A DNA stretch of 64,000 nt, taken from Pyrenopolyporus hunteri. Taxonomy: Eukaryota > Ascomycota > Sordariomycetes > Xylariales > Hypoxylaceae. How positions within the stretch are numbered: position 1 is the first letter of the stretch; each line of letters starts with the position of its first letter. The stretch is taken from contig CADCXC010000004.1 in the NCBI GenBank assembly GCA_902806595.1, forward strand, positions 1,860,001 through 1,924,000, given 5' to 3'. The notes under the pieces are model-generated. The model saw only the letters and a list, made by a program, of their open reading frames with translations, did not search any database and was not told where the DNA came from. The position numbers and the translations under genes are program-made. This document shows, piece after piece, positions 34,948 through 46,801 of this stretch.

Positions 34948-37900
34948 TCATGCGCCGCCGCCCCAGTTTAAACCCTGACCCGCGTTACCCATCATGTTAT
35001 TCTGATACGCCATCCCCATGTTTAGATACGTATCGATGTCCGTCATCCCCTCGTTCTCTAGAACGTCCATGAGCTCGATCTGCTGCTCTTGGCTTAAGCT
35101 TCCTTGCCGCTCCGGCGGAAGCCCGTTGAACTGCATACCACCCATACTGATGTCGCCAAGACCATTTGTGTTAGGTGAGTCGCCCCAGAAATTACCGCCC
35201 AACCCGTTACCGAAAGCGTAAGGTGAGATGAATGGCGGTGGAGGGTTAAACCAATCAGTAACTGTCGTTGGCTGGGGCAGGGGCCGCTGTCCCGGTAACT
35301 GATGTTGTGGTATGGGAGGGATAGTAAATGCTGGCGGACCTGTGCGCTGCTGTTGTGGTGGAGGTACGGTGTTGGGCGTCGACGCTTCAGAGGGAGTCTG
35401 GGCTATACTCGAATTTGAGAGCATCGGCGTGACGGGGAGCGGTGTCCCCATGGATGGCGTGGTGGTAGTACCCGTAGGTAGCGATTCCGGAGATGTTGGT
35501 GCATGCTGTGCAGGAGACGAAAACGGTGGAGACGCCGTCGCGTCGGTATCTGGAGGACTATTCTCCTCCATGAGCGGTAGGTCTCCGATTTGGGTAAAAT
35601 CGGGAGGGAAATAGCTGAAACGGCGTCCGGTGGGATCGCTAGACGCCGGGTTGAGGAAGATTGAATTGGACCTAAACGTGGGGTGTGCGAGGTAATTATT
35701 CTCAACCCCATAATTATTCATTTCTTCGGGGCCTGAGCCAAAAACGTAGCCGAAGTGTGGTGGGTTGAAGTTGGAAACGCCGCTGTTAGACATGGCCGTC
35801 CCGCTCGAAACTTCAGATGCGGAAGGTGAGTTCGTATCCGCTTGGGATGATGGCGTATTAAAGGCGCTCGAATTTGACTGTGTGAGCATTTCATTCGAAT
35901 CGTAACTCTGAAGGCATGCTTTGGTAAAAGTCGAGTATAGCTGGGATGCTGCTGCGGTCCCTGGCCATCTTTCGACGCATTGGTCAATGATATCTAACGA
36001 AATATTGACTAGTTCTTGAACCTCGTCGCGTTGATGTAATGCACGGACTTCGGGGTACGTGACAGACCATAAAATGGTGTTGAGAGACATGTAAAGCGTC
36101 AGTATGAATATCCACGTTATATCAACAGCCGCCGCCATCATCTGCTTGCTAGAGATATCAATGACAAAGGCGGCTGAGTCGAAGCACTTCATAGCTGAAT
36201 GGACGGACGGCTTAGGCACCTGGGGCGATGGCCGGTGAAGTGCCATGATCATAGTGTGGTAGCGTCCGGAAAACCTATCATCATGTTAATGGGGCTATTG
36301 TAACTGGGCGGCCATCGAATACATACCACGGCTTACACCATGGGGGATTTTCGGGGGATTGCTTGAACCACTGCTCCATCTTCGCCTCCATTCCCGCGAA
36401 CCATGGGTGGCGGTCGTCCTTGGGCTCCGGGTACTTCTTCTCATACAAGGTCCGGCGGATCTCAGCCTGGTGCTGTCGCATCCTACAGAAATGTATGGCT
36501 ACCAGTTTCCTCTCATCCGGGGGCCCTGGTATAATTCCGGTTTCGCGAATATTAGCGTCGCTCACCGTCTCAAAGTACCTAACGTCGTTTATGTCGTCAC
36601 TTTTGGCAAACCCGTTTGGGCGGCCCATGGTATAGGCCAGGCCGAGTTCCATGCTGCTAACAATCCAACTCAGCCGTCGCCGCATATCCAGAGTCAACGG
36701 GTCGTTAGCTCCTAAGGAAATGGTCTTCTCATCGGCAAATCCGAGTTGCTGGCAGATCCTCGTCGCTAACCCAACAATGTAGTATACAGCAGTCCGAGTG
36801 GGCGTTAGTAGGGAGTACTGGCCAATCAGGACAAGGCACTGAAGTGTCTTGAGATCCTTGGGCCTGACGACGTCCTCAAAGTACTTCATTGCAGCCTGGT
36901 AGTAGCTATCAGCAAGACCCGCGTATGTCGTATCTAGCTTTTGCATGCTAGTTGCCATGACTAGTCGAACGACGAAGTTTTCGTACGGATCTGTGCTTCC
37001 GGCGTAGACATTCTGAACAGTCATTTGCAAGGCTCCCTCATGAAAGGTTGGAGTGAATACTTGAGCTAGAATAGGCAGTTAGCCTACGCCTTCATTTGCC
37101 AGCTAGGGGGCACGAGGGCGTAACTCACCCCTTTGGTGGAAGACCTCTACAAGCTTATCGGCAATGCCTCTACTCGGAAGGCCCTGGGCTGCGACGCCAC
37201 TGATGATGGGATAGCTTTTCTTTCTCGTTGAGGTGGGCGGCATGGTAAAGGACTGTGACCGCAACCCCGTGTGGCTCGCGCCGGGCGCTGCAGTTTGTCG
37301 CCGCTCCCGTACATCAGGTATCAAATCCGATATGCGCTTCGAATCGGTATAACGCTTAGCCTCTTCCATAAGTATACGGGTCATGGCGATACCGCTAGAA
37401 GGGCCGAGATATCGCGGGGTCTCGTCGGTCTCGTTCAAGCGAACTAGGCCGCCGGGTCGAATAAAGTCTTCGTGATTTTTGGGAAAGTCATCGTCGTCGG
37501 TGTACTGTCCGAGCTCGGCTTCGAGTGCTCGAACCTTTTCCTGGAGTTTGACGACATATAACCGGTTAATCTTCTTGCCTTTTGCCGCGTCGAAGTATTC
37601 GCAGGTAGAGCCCGATCGCTCGCATGGCAAACAGCGAGGTAGCGTGGGGTCACAGCGAGTTTTCCTCTAGAGAACAATTTAGTTAATAAGACGACTCCAA
37701 AAAGGCAGAGAGAGGGAAAGCTGGAGAGCGGGAGAGAGGGAGAAGACGCGAAAGAGAAAGGCGGAGAGGCTCGGACTCTCGCTCCTCTACTAGGGCGTGT
37801 GAGACAGGCACGCACCTGGCGACACCGGCAGCAAGCGGTGAGAGTATGCGCAATGCGGTGCGAGGCTTCGCCGTCGCCGTGATCGTCGACGTTGAGTGGC

Positions 37901-37983
37901 TTCTTTTGCTGCCACCCTTGCGGCGGTCTCGGGACGTGGGACCCAAAGCCTTGGACTTGACGGAAAACACTCGAGGCATCCAT
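34948..37983 (-). CDS. Zn2Cys6 transcription factor with fungal_trans domain
   Basis: Four exons (37983-37816, 37666-37129, 37065-36327, 36274-34948) join to 923 aa. The zinc cluster CX2CX6CX6CX2CX6C uses C51, C54, C61, C68, C71 and C78 and is completed by splicing across the first intron. A short coiled coil (VVKLQEKVRALEAELGQ) follows for dimerisation. The fungal_trans domain lies at about 230-520, with the LVLIGQYSLLTPTRTAVYYIVGLATRICQQLGF and DMRRRLSWIVSSMELGLAYTMGRP blocks. The last 300 residues are Pro/Ser/Asn-rich, as in activation domains. The open frame extends upstream to 38316 without a stop, so a longer N-terminus is possible. I chose 37983 because it gives a compact lead into the cluster. 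Targets are unknown; adjacency to two transporters makes them candidates only. Confidence 0.9.
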
Positions 37984-40972
37984 GGGCGACTCGGGTATGT
38001 GTTCTTCTTGTCTCTGTTCTCGCTTATGGCAGGAGAGAGTCCTGGGCTTTTTGATCTGGCCCCCAGGGACGTGGGGGAGATCAATTGTCGGTCGCACGCA
38101 GCTTCGAGGGCTCGAGGCGTCGGGGACGAAAGCGGGGCTCACGAAATGGATAAACCGATTATATTGCTGCTGTTGCGGCGGCTGCAGTTCGAGTTTTACT
38201 TTATCATTGTTCCGAGCCTTGGGGACGCCAGCGAAGAAGGTCTCGAAGATGCGGCTGTAGAAGGGAGAGTCGTCGCCGTCGAGGTTGTAATATCCGTTCT
38301 GAGTCTGAGAACACATTCTTACGGTATTGTACCTGTGCCCCCGTACCCGCTAGGTACCTAACTCAGGTTATCGTATAATGTAATAGGTACGAAGCGCGTT
38401 CCAGGTGTTATGCGTGTACATGTACGGCTCGTACCAGCCTAGCACGAATTACCGGCAAAAGGTTGCCCGTAATATTGCGCAAGACGGTACCGGCAGATTG
38501 GCGTTACCTGATATAGAGGTACCTTGGCTAACCATGTAATACCTATAGGTCCGATGACTTAAGGGAAGGCGGCCGTAGAGCGCGGACTATATATACTGGG
38601 AACACCGATTGGCCCCGCGTCGTGGAACTTCCAATTCTCGCTGTTCTCGTGTAGATCGCGACTGTCTCTTAAGTTAGAGAGGTAGGTACCTGACCTAGGT
38701 ATGTATGTACCTACTGATGTATGTACTTGATGTATGTGGTATTAGGTGATGCGTGTATGAACTGTAAATATCAGCGCACATTGTCGAAAGGGCAAGAACT
38801 TGAAGGAAATGGATCTTTTGGAAGGGTCGACTCTACGTATCGTAGCTAGCTGTTATTTTGTATCGGACCCCTACTCTCTAAGCCCACCTAACATGAACAT
38901 GAACACGAACGTGAACGTGAACAGTTAGTACCTAGCAAATTGATCTGTAACTGGAAGAACCTCCCATCAACCATCAAACTCGCCCGAGTCGTTCGACTCC
39001 TACATCTCTCCTGTCATCCGTTTTGTTTCATCTCTTAATTCCTTTGTCAACCTCGCACCCGAGCTAAGTAAAACAAACGCCGTCGACGGCTACGGTTCCG
39101 TTTCGTCGGTCCTCGCAGCTCATCTCGCTTTATCATATAAACTCACTTCGCATGAGATCTCGGCCGGCGCATGTCGATTACACCCGTGCGGCAAAAAAGG
39201 ACCCTAGGATTTCTTCCTGGTCCAACTGCAGAATCCCGTTTCTATTCTTGGAAAGCAACAGACTTCTTTTGCTTATTACATAGTAGGCTCGTTTCCTAAT
39301 CGAGTCTGCTCTGGAACAGTTGCATCGGTTTTAGAGGAGCCCACCAACGCGTTCACTATCAACTCTCATATCGACTTCTCTTTTTTTATAAGCCCCAACC
39401 ACCCAACCAACAACCCGGTACCACCTATTCATGCACGCATGAGACAACGGCGCCGATACCAAGAAAACGCCTAATTTCTTCTCATGCAGGCAGCCACGGC
39501 GCCTCGCGAGGTGCTCTCATCGCCCCGTCACAAATCATATCGCCGGCAGCTGTGCCACTGACTGGATGCGGAACCTTAACCCCCCCAGCCTTACCACGTT
39601 ATCTTCTTCGCGTGGGAATAGGGCGTGGAGAGACTAGGGTCCTGATACCGACTAACGGCCCTGAGTGAGGCGCAAGGAAACCAAGAGGAGCGAGAATGAC
39701 CTCACTTTTGGGCCATTTTCTGCAGGACTCGCCAGAAGACCCTACCTGCTGCAGCAAACCTCTCGAGGAGCCAGCTGGAATGGAATTCCTCCCCCTGACG
39801 CAGGGAGCTCCCGCTACCACGGCAACCCTTGCAGGTTGGAGCTCAATTGCAAGGGCGAGTGGTATGCGTGTGGTAGGTACCTATCTAATATGCGAAGGGC
39901 AGACCTTTTTAATGAGGGTAAGTAAGTACATTACTCATCTTTTCCGTCATCGACGAGACCCCGGTTCCGTGTAGTACCTAGTGGAGCGAGTAGTAGAGGA
40001 TGATTTACGACAGAAATAGCAAAAGTCCAGACATGTATCTTCACTCCTTTGACGATCCGAGGAAGAAACCCTACAGGTTGTTTACTAGGAAAGCAAAAAG
40101 AAATGGAAAACGGAAAAGGCAACCCTCCCAATCCTCACCAGAGTCTCAGAAGGAGCCGATAGTCCTTCTACACCATGCAGTGGTCTATATGTGGAAAGGG
40201 TGTAAGGGAGATAGATATTGCCCACGCAATCTCAAATCGGCGCAAACCCCCACAGTTTGCGGTACACACATGTTGTGGCAGTTTATTGCTACTTGGACGA
40301 AATTCGGCCTCGTCTCAGAATTTTTTTTTTCTTTTATTATTTTTTGGGTACTATTGATGACGGCCTAGCCCATCTTCGGAACGCTGCACGCTACCATAGT
40401 ATTATATCATATTGTATTGTATTGTACATATTGTATTGTGCAGTACAATACCTACCGGAGAGGCAGAGGTAGTATTCTCTGACCGTATTATTAACGCCAC
40501 CTAGATAAAAATAAGCCGCCTTCGCTCAACTCGTCCGCTCTGAACCCCAAGGCTTTGAAGGCAGACATATCCACGTGCAGATTTAGAAATCTTATCTTAC
40601 TATTTACTATCATTCCTTTCCTAATATCCATATCGTTTCATCTAAAACGGCGTAACGGTTTCTTCAGCGGGCTAAGAAGTTAAATTTAACGACCTCGGCG
40701 CCGCATTTCGCATACCTACCTACCTACTACCTGGCAATGGTATAATACAATACCGTACGGTACCATACAACACAGTACAATACATATACGAATCAATAGG
40801 ACGAGACCGCTAATCTACCCGGGCGTGGCCATCTCATCTGTGGAAACCATCTCCACTTGAAGTCGCGCTATCTCGTACTATTAAAAACCCCCGAGACCCT
40901 GGCAGCCCTGGACATCAGGGACCATAACCGGGAAACCATACACGCTCAAGCCCTCACCTCGGCACGGGCAGT
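37984..40972. other. About 3-kb divergent promoter region between two Zn2Cys6 genes
   Basis: No convincing gene. The part next to 37984 could be coding if the upstream start is used. It contains TACCTAGGTA-type motifs near 38670-38740, a hexanucleotide array at 38892-38922, pyrimidine-rich tracts at 39000-39420 and AT-rich pentanucleotide tracts near 40410-40450 and 40741-40790. Open frames at 39665-40470 lack family features. Confidence 0.5.
38892..38922 (+). repeat. Five-unit hexanucleotide array
   Basis: CATGAA, CACGAA and CGTGAA variants repeat in tandem, a small minisatellite in the divergent promoter region. Confidence 0.7.
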
Positions 40973-43228
40973 ATGCCACGATCAAGCTTTTCGGAGAATC
41001 CGTTGTTGCGCGTATCACGCCCGGTATCAGCATGTTCTAGATGTCAGTATTCACACATCCCAAACCATATAACCACGTAATTAAAGAAAGCTGCGACTAA
41101 AAAAGCATACTAATAGGTCGAACTGCTAAAGTCAAGGTAGCCTATCATTCCACTGCTTGTCGTCTTAATCCTAATGCTGATGGTGATATTTCTAGTGCGA
41201 TGGAAAACTGCCGGCATGTACCGCCTGTGAGAAGGCGGGTCGCGAGAATGAATGCTCGGCCGCCAACGACCAATTTGCGAGAGGCAAGGAACGCAGGTGA
41301 GATAGTTCAACTTCACGTATGAACCCTCTGGCCCCTGGTTAACACGATTCCAAAGCTACGTCGCTGCGCTTGAGCTCCGTATAGAAAAGCTAGAGAAGCG
41401 ATTAGCGTATGCTCGATCGAGGAAGGCGTCCGTCGCTCAACATGAGTCCGAGGTGCCACCAGCGCAACCAGACTCTGACCGGAAGGACTCGCTTGCGATT
41501 ATCAAAGCAGCTATCTACCGCAAGGCTGCCCGGAAACGGGAAATGTCCGACGTCAACTCGTTGATGTCTGATTTTGGTTACCTGTAAGTCAACTTGATGC
41601 TCGGTGCTAAGTCTTCCTTCCATATCGTCGACGATGTTAACGGATGGCAAGATCAATCAACGCTACGACGAGAGACTTTGAACCTACGATGAACAATATG
41701 ACGTTCGCACGTCTCGTATTGGCCGCCGCCTCTAATGACCCTCTTCCCAATTTTGGGGACTGGTCACTGCCTCCTAAGCATGATGCCTTTGCTCTTGTCC
41801 ACTATTACATGACCAACATTTACTCGCTGTTCCCTGCGTTCCCCGAAACGGCGGTTTATACCATCCTCGAACAGATGTACTCCTTCCAGGGTCGCGCAAT
41901 TAAGGACGTCGACTATTGGCTTGTGTACATGGTGTTAGCTATCGGGTCCACCGCCCAGAGTCGAATGAAGAACGACGATTTCTATCTCAACGGACTGCGC
42001 TTTGCGTCGCAGGCCTTCCAGCACGCCGACAGGGCTTTGATGCCGGGCTACACGACACAGATCCAGTCTTTAATCCTCCTTACTCAATATTCCATGCTCG
42101 ACCCTACTCATTTCGATAGCTGGCATCTCATCGGCTTCACCTCCAGGGCGGTGATTGACTTAGGGTTTCACCAAGACCCTCCGCCTGAACAGCTCTCAGA
42201 CAAAGCTGTACTAGATATGAGACGAAAGACTTTCTACTGTGTTTACTCCTTAGACAGGTGTGTTATATGAGATTTCGTTTGTGGCAACAGGATTACTGAC
42301 TTGCCCAACAAGGTCCATCAGTATGGTTCACGCACGTGCTTTCTCTTTTACCGACGCCTCCACGAACGTCGGTTGGCCCAGGCCTTCGTCCTTCAGTCGC
42401 CGGGCATCGATTACGGGTAAGATCCTCTCGGGCTCGGAGCCTGCATTCTTACTCTTCCAACTACGCAGAGCACAATCGCATTGGTATCAGGCGCTATTTC
42501 AAGCAGAACCGACTCCTCTACCCGATGCGCCTTCGTTCATCTGGCAGATGTGCCAAGATATGAGAGAATGGGCCGAGACGCTTCCTAATACGCTGCCGAT
42601 CGGTATGAGAGAGCTGTTTGAACTTGAGCTACGATACAGCTTCGTTTTTTGCATAGCACCCTCTGCAAGAGCTCCTCATCTGACCGACTACGGGCGGTTG
42701 CTCATCTTCGAGCATACCATCGCCTATCTCGATCGCATATTCGAGATATCCCACCGTGAAGTGAAAACGGCGTTTTACACATATCACGACGCGTTACGTG
42801 TCTTCTTCATGGCGAGACAGTTTGTTGCTGTCCTCCGTGACGCGGAAGATATGCTCCTCGCGGGTATTACGCCGCCAGTACCACTCGTCGAACTTGGAAA
42901 AGCACCGCCACCTCCACTCCCACCACGCCCGGGTGGTCCCGGTGTGGACAACGTAGACAGGAGCCTAAGCTGCCTCGAAAAGGCTACACGAACGCTTGGA
43001 AAGTACGGCGAGCGATGGGAGACCAGCATGGCCTTGAAACAGAATTTCGAGATGGATTCTAGAGAATTGGTGGAACGTTTACGCATCAGAAAGCAGATAA
43101 GGCAACGGTCGTCGCCACCTCAAAACATCACGGCCCCGATGGGTAGGGAGATGAAGTGGGTTGGGGTCGACGTCGAGGCTATGATAAGAGGGAGCTCGGC
43201 CGGATCGAGGGGTGCTAAATTCGAGTAG
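40973..43228 (+). CDS. Zn2Cys6 transcription factor with a 20-nt micro-exon
   Basis: Six exons (40973-41042, 41117-41136, 41196-41296, 41356-41583, 41652-42257, 42313-43228) join to 646 aa. The zinc cluster CX2CX6CX6CX2CX8C (C21, C24, C31, C38, C41, C50) is assembled from three exons, one of them only 20 nt. Its donors are GTCAGT and GTAGCC, weaker than those of other genes here. A coiled-coil segment (YVAALELRIEKLEKRLAYARSR) and the fungal_trans domain follow, with LTQYSMLDPTHFDSWHLIGFTSRAVIDLGFHQDPP as its core. The C-terminus carries a Pro-rich loop (PPPPLPPRPGGPG). This is a nuclear regulator with unknown targets. It is transcribed away from the other Zn2Cys6 gene. Confidence 0.88.
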
Positions 43229-43727
43229 TTGGAGGGAAACCGGTCAGAAACAGCGGTGGGATTCCCTTGTAATGCGGATGACTTGATTAGAGATACTAAT
43301 CTGGTATGGAACGGGAGTATGAATAACTATGTCTGCATGGAAAGGCGTTGAGACGGACCGCGACTAGCATGGTGTCTGGGTTCGGGTATTATATATTATA
43401 AGGAAGGGGGAACGGTGTTCATGATTCGTAGCACGATCAGAATCAAAATTCTCTCATGTTCGTCTACACGACGACTCAACGCGAAACTGGCTCATTATTA
43501 AGATGCCTTGAGCTGGATAGTATTAATAGGAGCCCGGCCATGGACAGTAAGTTCCGAATATACGAGCACTTGTACTCTTAAAGGTGATTTGGTCATGTTG
43601 GTGCGAAACTGAAAGGCATAAAACTTTCATATACGATCGTCCATCCAAACAACATTATTTTTAGCTACCCACCCGAGATTAACATTTGTGATACTTGATT
43701 AACCAGAATCTCGACCTGACTCGGCTA
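43229..43727. other. Intergenic between convergent genes
   Basis: About 500 bp of AT-rich 3' flank with nothing recognised. Confidence 0.5.
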
Positions 43728-45197
43728 CTATATCCTCGTCACCTCGTTATACGGATCCGCCACCAATTCCACCATCGTCCTACCCAGAAATCTATCCGCC
43801 GCCAAGTCACGCAACTTCTTGATCGTCGGTTCCCAAGGCCGCCACGTCCCGGTATTCTGAAAGACCAGCCTCGGGCGATCGAAGTCGTCCTCGGCCAGGT
43901 TATCCCGCCAGGGATGTCGCACGGGATCCGGCCTCGTCCCCGGCCCCTGGAACGCTATAACCCACTTCTCGACGCTCGTCCCCGTCCCGGCACCCAGGTC
44001 TACGTCTACTATGAACGTGACCGACGCCTGCTCCAGCACCGGCATGCGCGCCAGCCCCTCGGCCCAGCGCGAAAATAGCGGCTGCAGCGTCTCGTCGCGC
44101 GGCACGTTGAGGGGCTTCGCGTTGGTCGAGCGCCCGAAGTACCACTCTCCCGATGGTGTCGTCATGCCTAGTCTAGCGTGGAATTCTCTCAGCCGGACCC
44201 ACGGCGACGGCGTCGTCGTCGTCGTGGCTAACTCGTGATCATGCTCATGCTCATGCTCGCCAGGCCAAAACAGCGAACCGTCAAACACCCCGCCGACTTC
44301 AAGCGCGACCAGGCCCCGCGCCCAATCCCTCAGCGCCGCGCCGAGCGGATCGCGCGGCAGCCCGCCCGCGTAATCCGGGGGCGTCCACCGCCGCCCCCTC
44401 CGCGCGGCGAGCCACGTCGGGTCGTGGTCCTCGAGCGAGAGGCCGACGCGCGAGCCCGGCGGGAAGCGCGCCGAGCGCAGGGCCTCGGCCAAGCCGATCC
44501 TATCCCCGACGTGCGCGGCGGCGGCCCCGGGCCCGGCGTCGCACGTCTCGCACTCCGCGGCGTCGACGCCGAGGCGCTGGAGGCGCGGCAGTCGACGCGC
44601 GAGGTCGATGGCCGTGCGCAGCGACGCGCGGTAAGGTTGCGAGACGTCGATGGTGAGGAAGAGGGTGGTGATGCTCTGCACTAGGGGGAGGCTGCGCCCT
44701 TCTTGCGGCAAGATGATGCGTGGGCGGACGGGCTGGGGCGCGGGCCGCTCTGCGTCGTGGCGGGTTGTGGTGAGGGTGTCTAGTTGAAGGGTCATTGCGC
44801 CGCCGCCGCCGTAATAGCCCGTGGTATCTCCGCCGTTTTCGGCCGCTGCGAGGATATGGAAGAGCTTGGCTATAGCCAAGGAAAAGGCCTCGTTGATACG
44901 CGCCTGCTGCTGCTGCTGTTTTTGCTTTGAGGACTTGGTGCCGGACGAGTCGAAGGGGATTACGACCTGGTATGAGAGGTAGTGCAGGGATGCGCGGCGT
45001 CGGGGGACGGAGGAGACGATGCGCATGAAGGCGTCTAGGTCCTCGTCTACGCTAGAGATGCGCAGGGTCGCGAAGGTGCGGCGCTCGATGGCCCGTTGCC
45101 ATGAGCGTGAGAGTGTGGCGAGGGGGGCGAGGGCGAGGCCGTGTCCGGGGAGGGAGGAGGTGATTGTTGTGATGATTTCTTCGGGGAGAGAGTCCAT
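43728..45197 (-). CDS. F-box-like protein, GC-rich and intronless
   Basis: The protein is 489 aa from the ATG at 45197. The frame is open up to an ATG at 45284, but the F-box-like segment MDSLPEEIITTITSSLPGHGLALAPLATLSRSWQRAIERRTF begins at 45197, the usual place. The rest has Gln-rich (KQKQQQQQ) and Gly/Ala-rich stretches, an LRRLQRLGVDAAE-type repeat, a His/Glu run (EHEHEHDHE) and a conserved C-terminal block ending RFLGRTMVELVADPY. It resembles the F-box proteins that are abundant in these fungi and probably presents an unknown substrate to an SCF ligase. The function is inferred from the N-terminal motif only. Confidence 0.72.
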   Translation of the reverse strand: MDSLPEEIITTITSSLPGHGLALAPLATLSRSWQRAIERRTFATLRISSVDEDLDAFMRIVSSVPRRRASLHYLSYQVVIPFDSSGTKSSKQKQQQQQARINEAFSLAIAKLFHILAAAENGGDTTGYYGGGGAMTLQLDTLTTTRHDAERPAPQPVRPRIILPQEGRSLPLVQSITTLFLTIDVSQPYRASLRTAIDLARRLPRLQRLGVDAAECETCDAGPGAAAAHVGDRIGLAEALRSARFPPGSRVGLSLEDHDPTWLAARRGRRWTPPDYAGGLPRDPLGAALRDWARGLVALEVGGVFDGSLFWPGEHEHEHDHELATTTTTPSPWVRLREFHARLGMTTPSGEWYFGRSTNAKPLNVPRDETLQPLFSRWAEGLARMPVLEQASVTFIVDVDLGAGTGTSVEKWVIAFQGPGTRPDPVRHPWRDNLAEDDFDRPRLVFQNTGTWRPWEPTIKKLRDLAADRFLGRTMVELVADPYNEVTRI

Positions 45198-45580
45198 TAT
45201 GTTATGACGTCTTCGGGGTGTGTGGCGATGTGATGGTGGTTCTAAGGAGGAGGAGGAGTTGAGGATTATTGGGAAATGAGGCATTGTTTATCAGTTTCTG
45301 ATATTTTGAGGATATGATAAATCCACCCGAGTGTATTCATATGATATAGTTCATAGGTAGACATACATGAAGACTTCCAATGGTTCATGCCAACGAAGAA
45401 AGCGGCTCGTTTTGCAAATGAATGGAACGGCCAGCCTGGATAGTCATCATTCAGTAGACGGTTACCTATATAATAAAGCGAGTGGGTATGGTTGGACGAA
45501 TAACTAGACGGCAAGTCTATAGTCCCCTATCATCCCCTGATCCCCAGCTTGGATATAGGCAAGCAACGATCCTGGATTCA

Positions 45581-46801
45581 TCACAACTTGAACATGAGTC
45601 CCTCCTCAGCCTTCACCTCATTCTTCGCGAACCGGTCCCAGCCCTCCTTGAACCCCTCCACGCCATCTCCCCAGTTAAACTTGATCCCGGGGATGCCCTC
45701 CGCCTTGAACTCCTCCCACGCCTTGCCCAAGTCGTCGAAGTACTCCTTCTCGCCGACCCTGTGCATCGCCAGGTTCTGCAGCGTGTCCGCCATGACCTGC
45801 ACGATGTCCAGGCCGGGCGGGGGCGGGCCCGAGGGCGCGGCGGGGTCGGACGGGTCCGAGATCTCGGAGCCGACGATGACGAACATGATGCGCGGGTACG
45901 CGGCCAGCAGCGCGGCCGCCCACTTCCAGGCGACGAAGGCGCGGCCGCCGAAGTCGAACACGACGATGCGGCCGTCCTTGGGGGCGCCCAGGCGCGCGAG
46001 CGCCTCGAGCGGGTCCGCGGTCGTGGGCTCCACGGCGTCGTAGAGCCCCGTGCTCTTGACGAAGGGCAGCGAGGACTCGCTCGCGGCGCCGACGACGCGC
46101 GCGGGTTTGGAGGCCCCGCGGCCGGACCGCAGCGTGCGCGCGAAGGCCAGGCCGACCTTGGAGCCCGGGGCGAAGCTGAGCACGGTGGCGCCGCTCAGGT
46201 CGGCTTGCTCGGGCGTCAGGTTGACGGATTGCTTGGGGTCCTCGGCGAACATGTACTTGGATAGGAGGTAGGCGGTCAGGTGCATGCCGCGGAATAGGGA
46301 GTCGTAGGCGATGCTGTCGGCTTTGGCCTCGATGTCCTTCCCGATGGACGCCGGGAAGACGAAGTAGCGGTTGTAGACGGGTAGTAGGTGCTTCCTGTAG
46401 GGCTCGGTGACGAAGACTTGGCCGGGGGCGTTGCCCTCCATGACCTCGAAGTCTAGGGGCAGCGTGCCGATGGGCAGGTATCCGTACAGAAAGCTGCCCT
46501 TGGGCACGGCGGCGAAGGTAGACTCTATGACCTCGGCATAGCCCCAGGCGCTGGTGCGGCCGTAGATGGAGCCGTCGTTATACGGGGCCGGCGTCGAGGG
46601 CGGGATGGGGTGGACGTCCCACCAATTCGCCAGGTCGGCAAATTTGCAGTAGGTGAAATTGTTAGAGGTTAGACCCAGGGCACGCGTCCGAACGCGTAGC
46701 GAGGACTCCTTCAGCGGCGGCAAGGCGCCCGGGATGGGAACGAGGGCTTGCTTGAACCAGTCATTCTTGTTAAGGATCTGGACGACCGGAAGTTCCGCCA
46801 T
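45581..46801 (-). CDS. DUF2855 family protein
   Basis: A single exon of 406 aa. The N-terminal half resembles the GroES-like lobe of medium-chain reductases (RVRTRALGLTSNNFTYCKFADLANWWDVHP, then WGYAEVIEST). The second half has a Rossmann-like ATVLSFAPGSKVGLAFARTL segment and IVVFDFGGR. This arrangement is that of DUF2855, a family of bacterial and fungal proteins without known activity. The usual zinc ligands and an intact nucleotide motif of alcohol dehydrogenases are absent. The 3' two-thirds are strongly GC-biased. Nothing nearby suggests a substrate. Confidence 0.82.
   Translation of the reverse strand: MAELPVVQILNKNDWFKQALVPIPGALPPLKESSLRVRTRALGLTSNNFTYCKFADLANWWDVHPIPPSTPAPYNDGSIYGRTSAWGYAEVIESTFAAVPKGSFLYGYLPIGTLPLDFEVMEGNAPGQVFVTEPYRKHLLPVYNRYFVFPASIGKDIEAKADSIAYDSLFRGMHLTAYLLSKYMFAEDPKQSVNLTPEQADLSGATVLSFAPGSKVGLAFARTLRSGRGASKPARVVGAASESSLPFVKSTGLYDAVEPTTADPLEALARLGAPKDGRIVVFDFGGRAFVAWKWAAALLAAYPRIMFVIVGSEISDPSDPAAPSGPPPPGLDIVQVMADTLQNLAMHRVGEKEYFDDLGKAWEEFKAEGIPGIKFNWGDGVEGFKEGWDRFAKNEVKAEEGLMFKL

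Noticed and set aside
37984..38316. N-terminal extension of the minus-strand Zn2Cys6 regulator
   Set aside because: The frame is open but rich in features of leader DNA. Kept as a possibility only; the shorter start was preferred.
38985..39000. tRNA B-box-like GTTCGACTCC
   Set aside because: Five-base T-stem pairing fails and there is no upstream A box.
39665..39974. Overlapping open frames of 86-92 codons in the divergent promoter
   Set aside because: Several frames are open at once, which indicates lack of stops by chance. No family similarity or splice structure.
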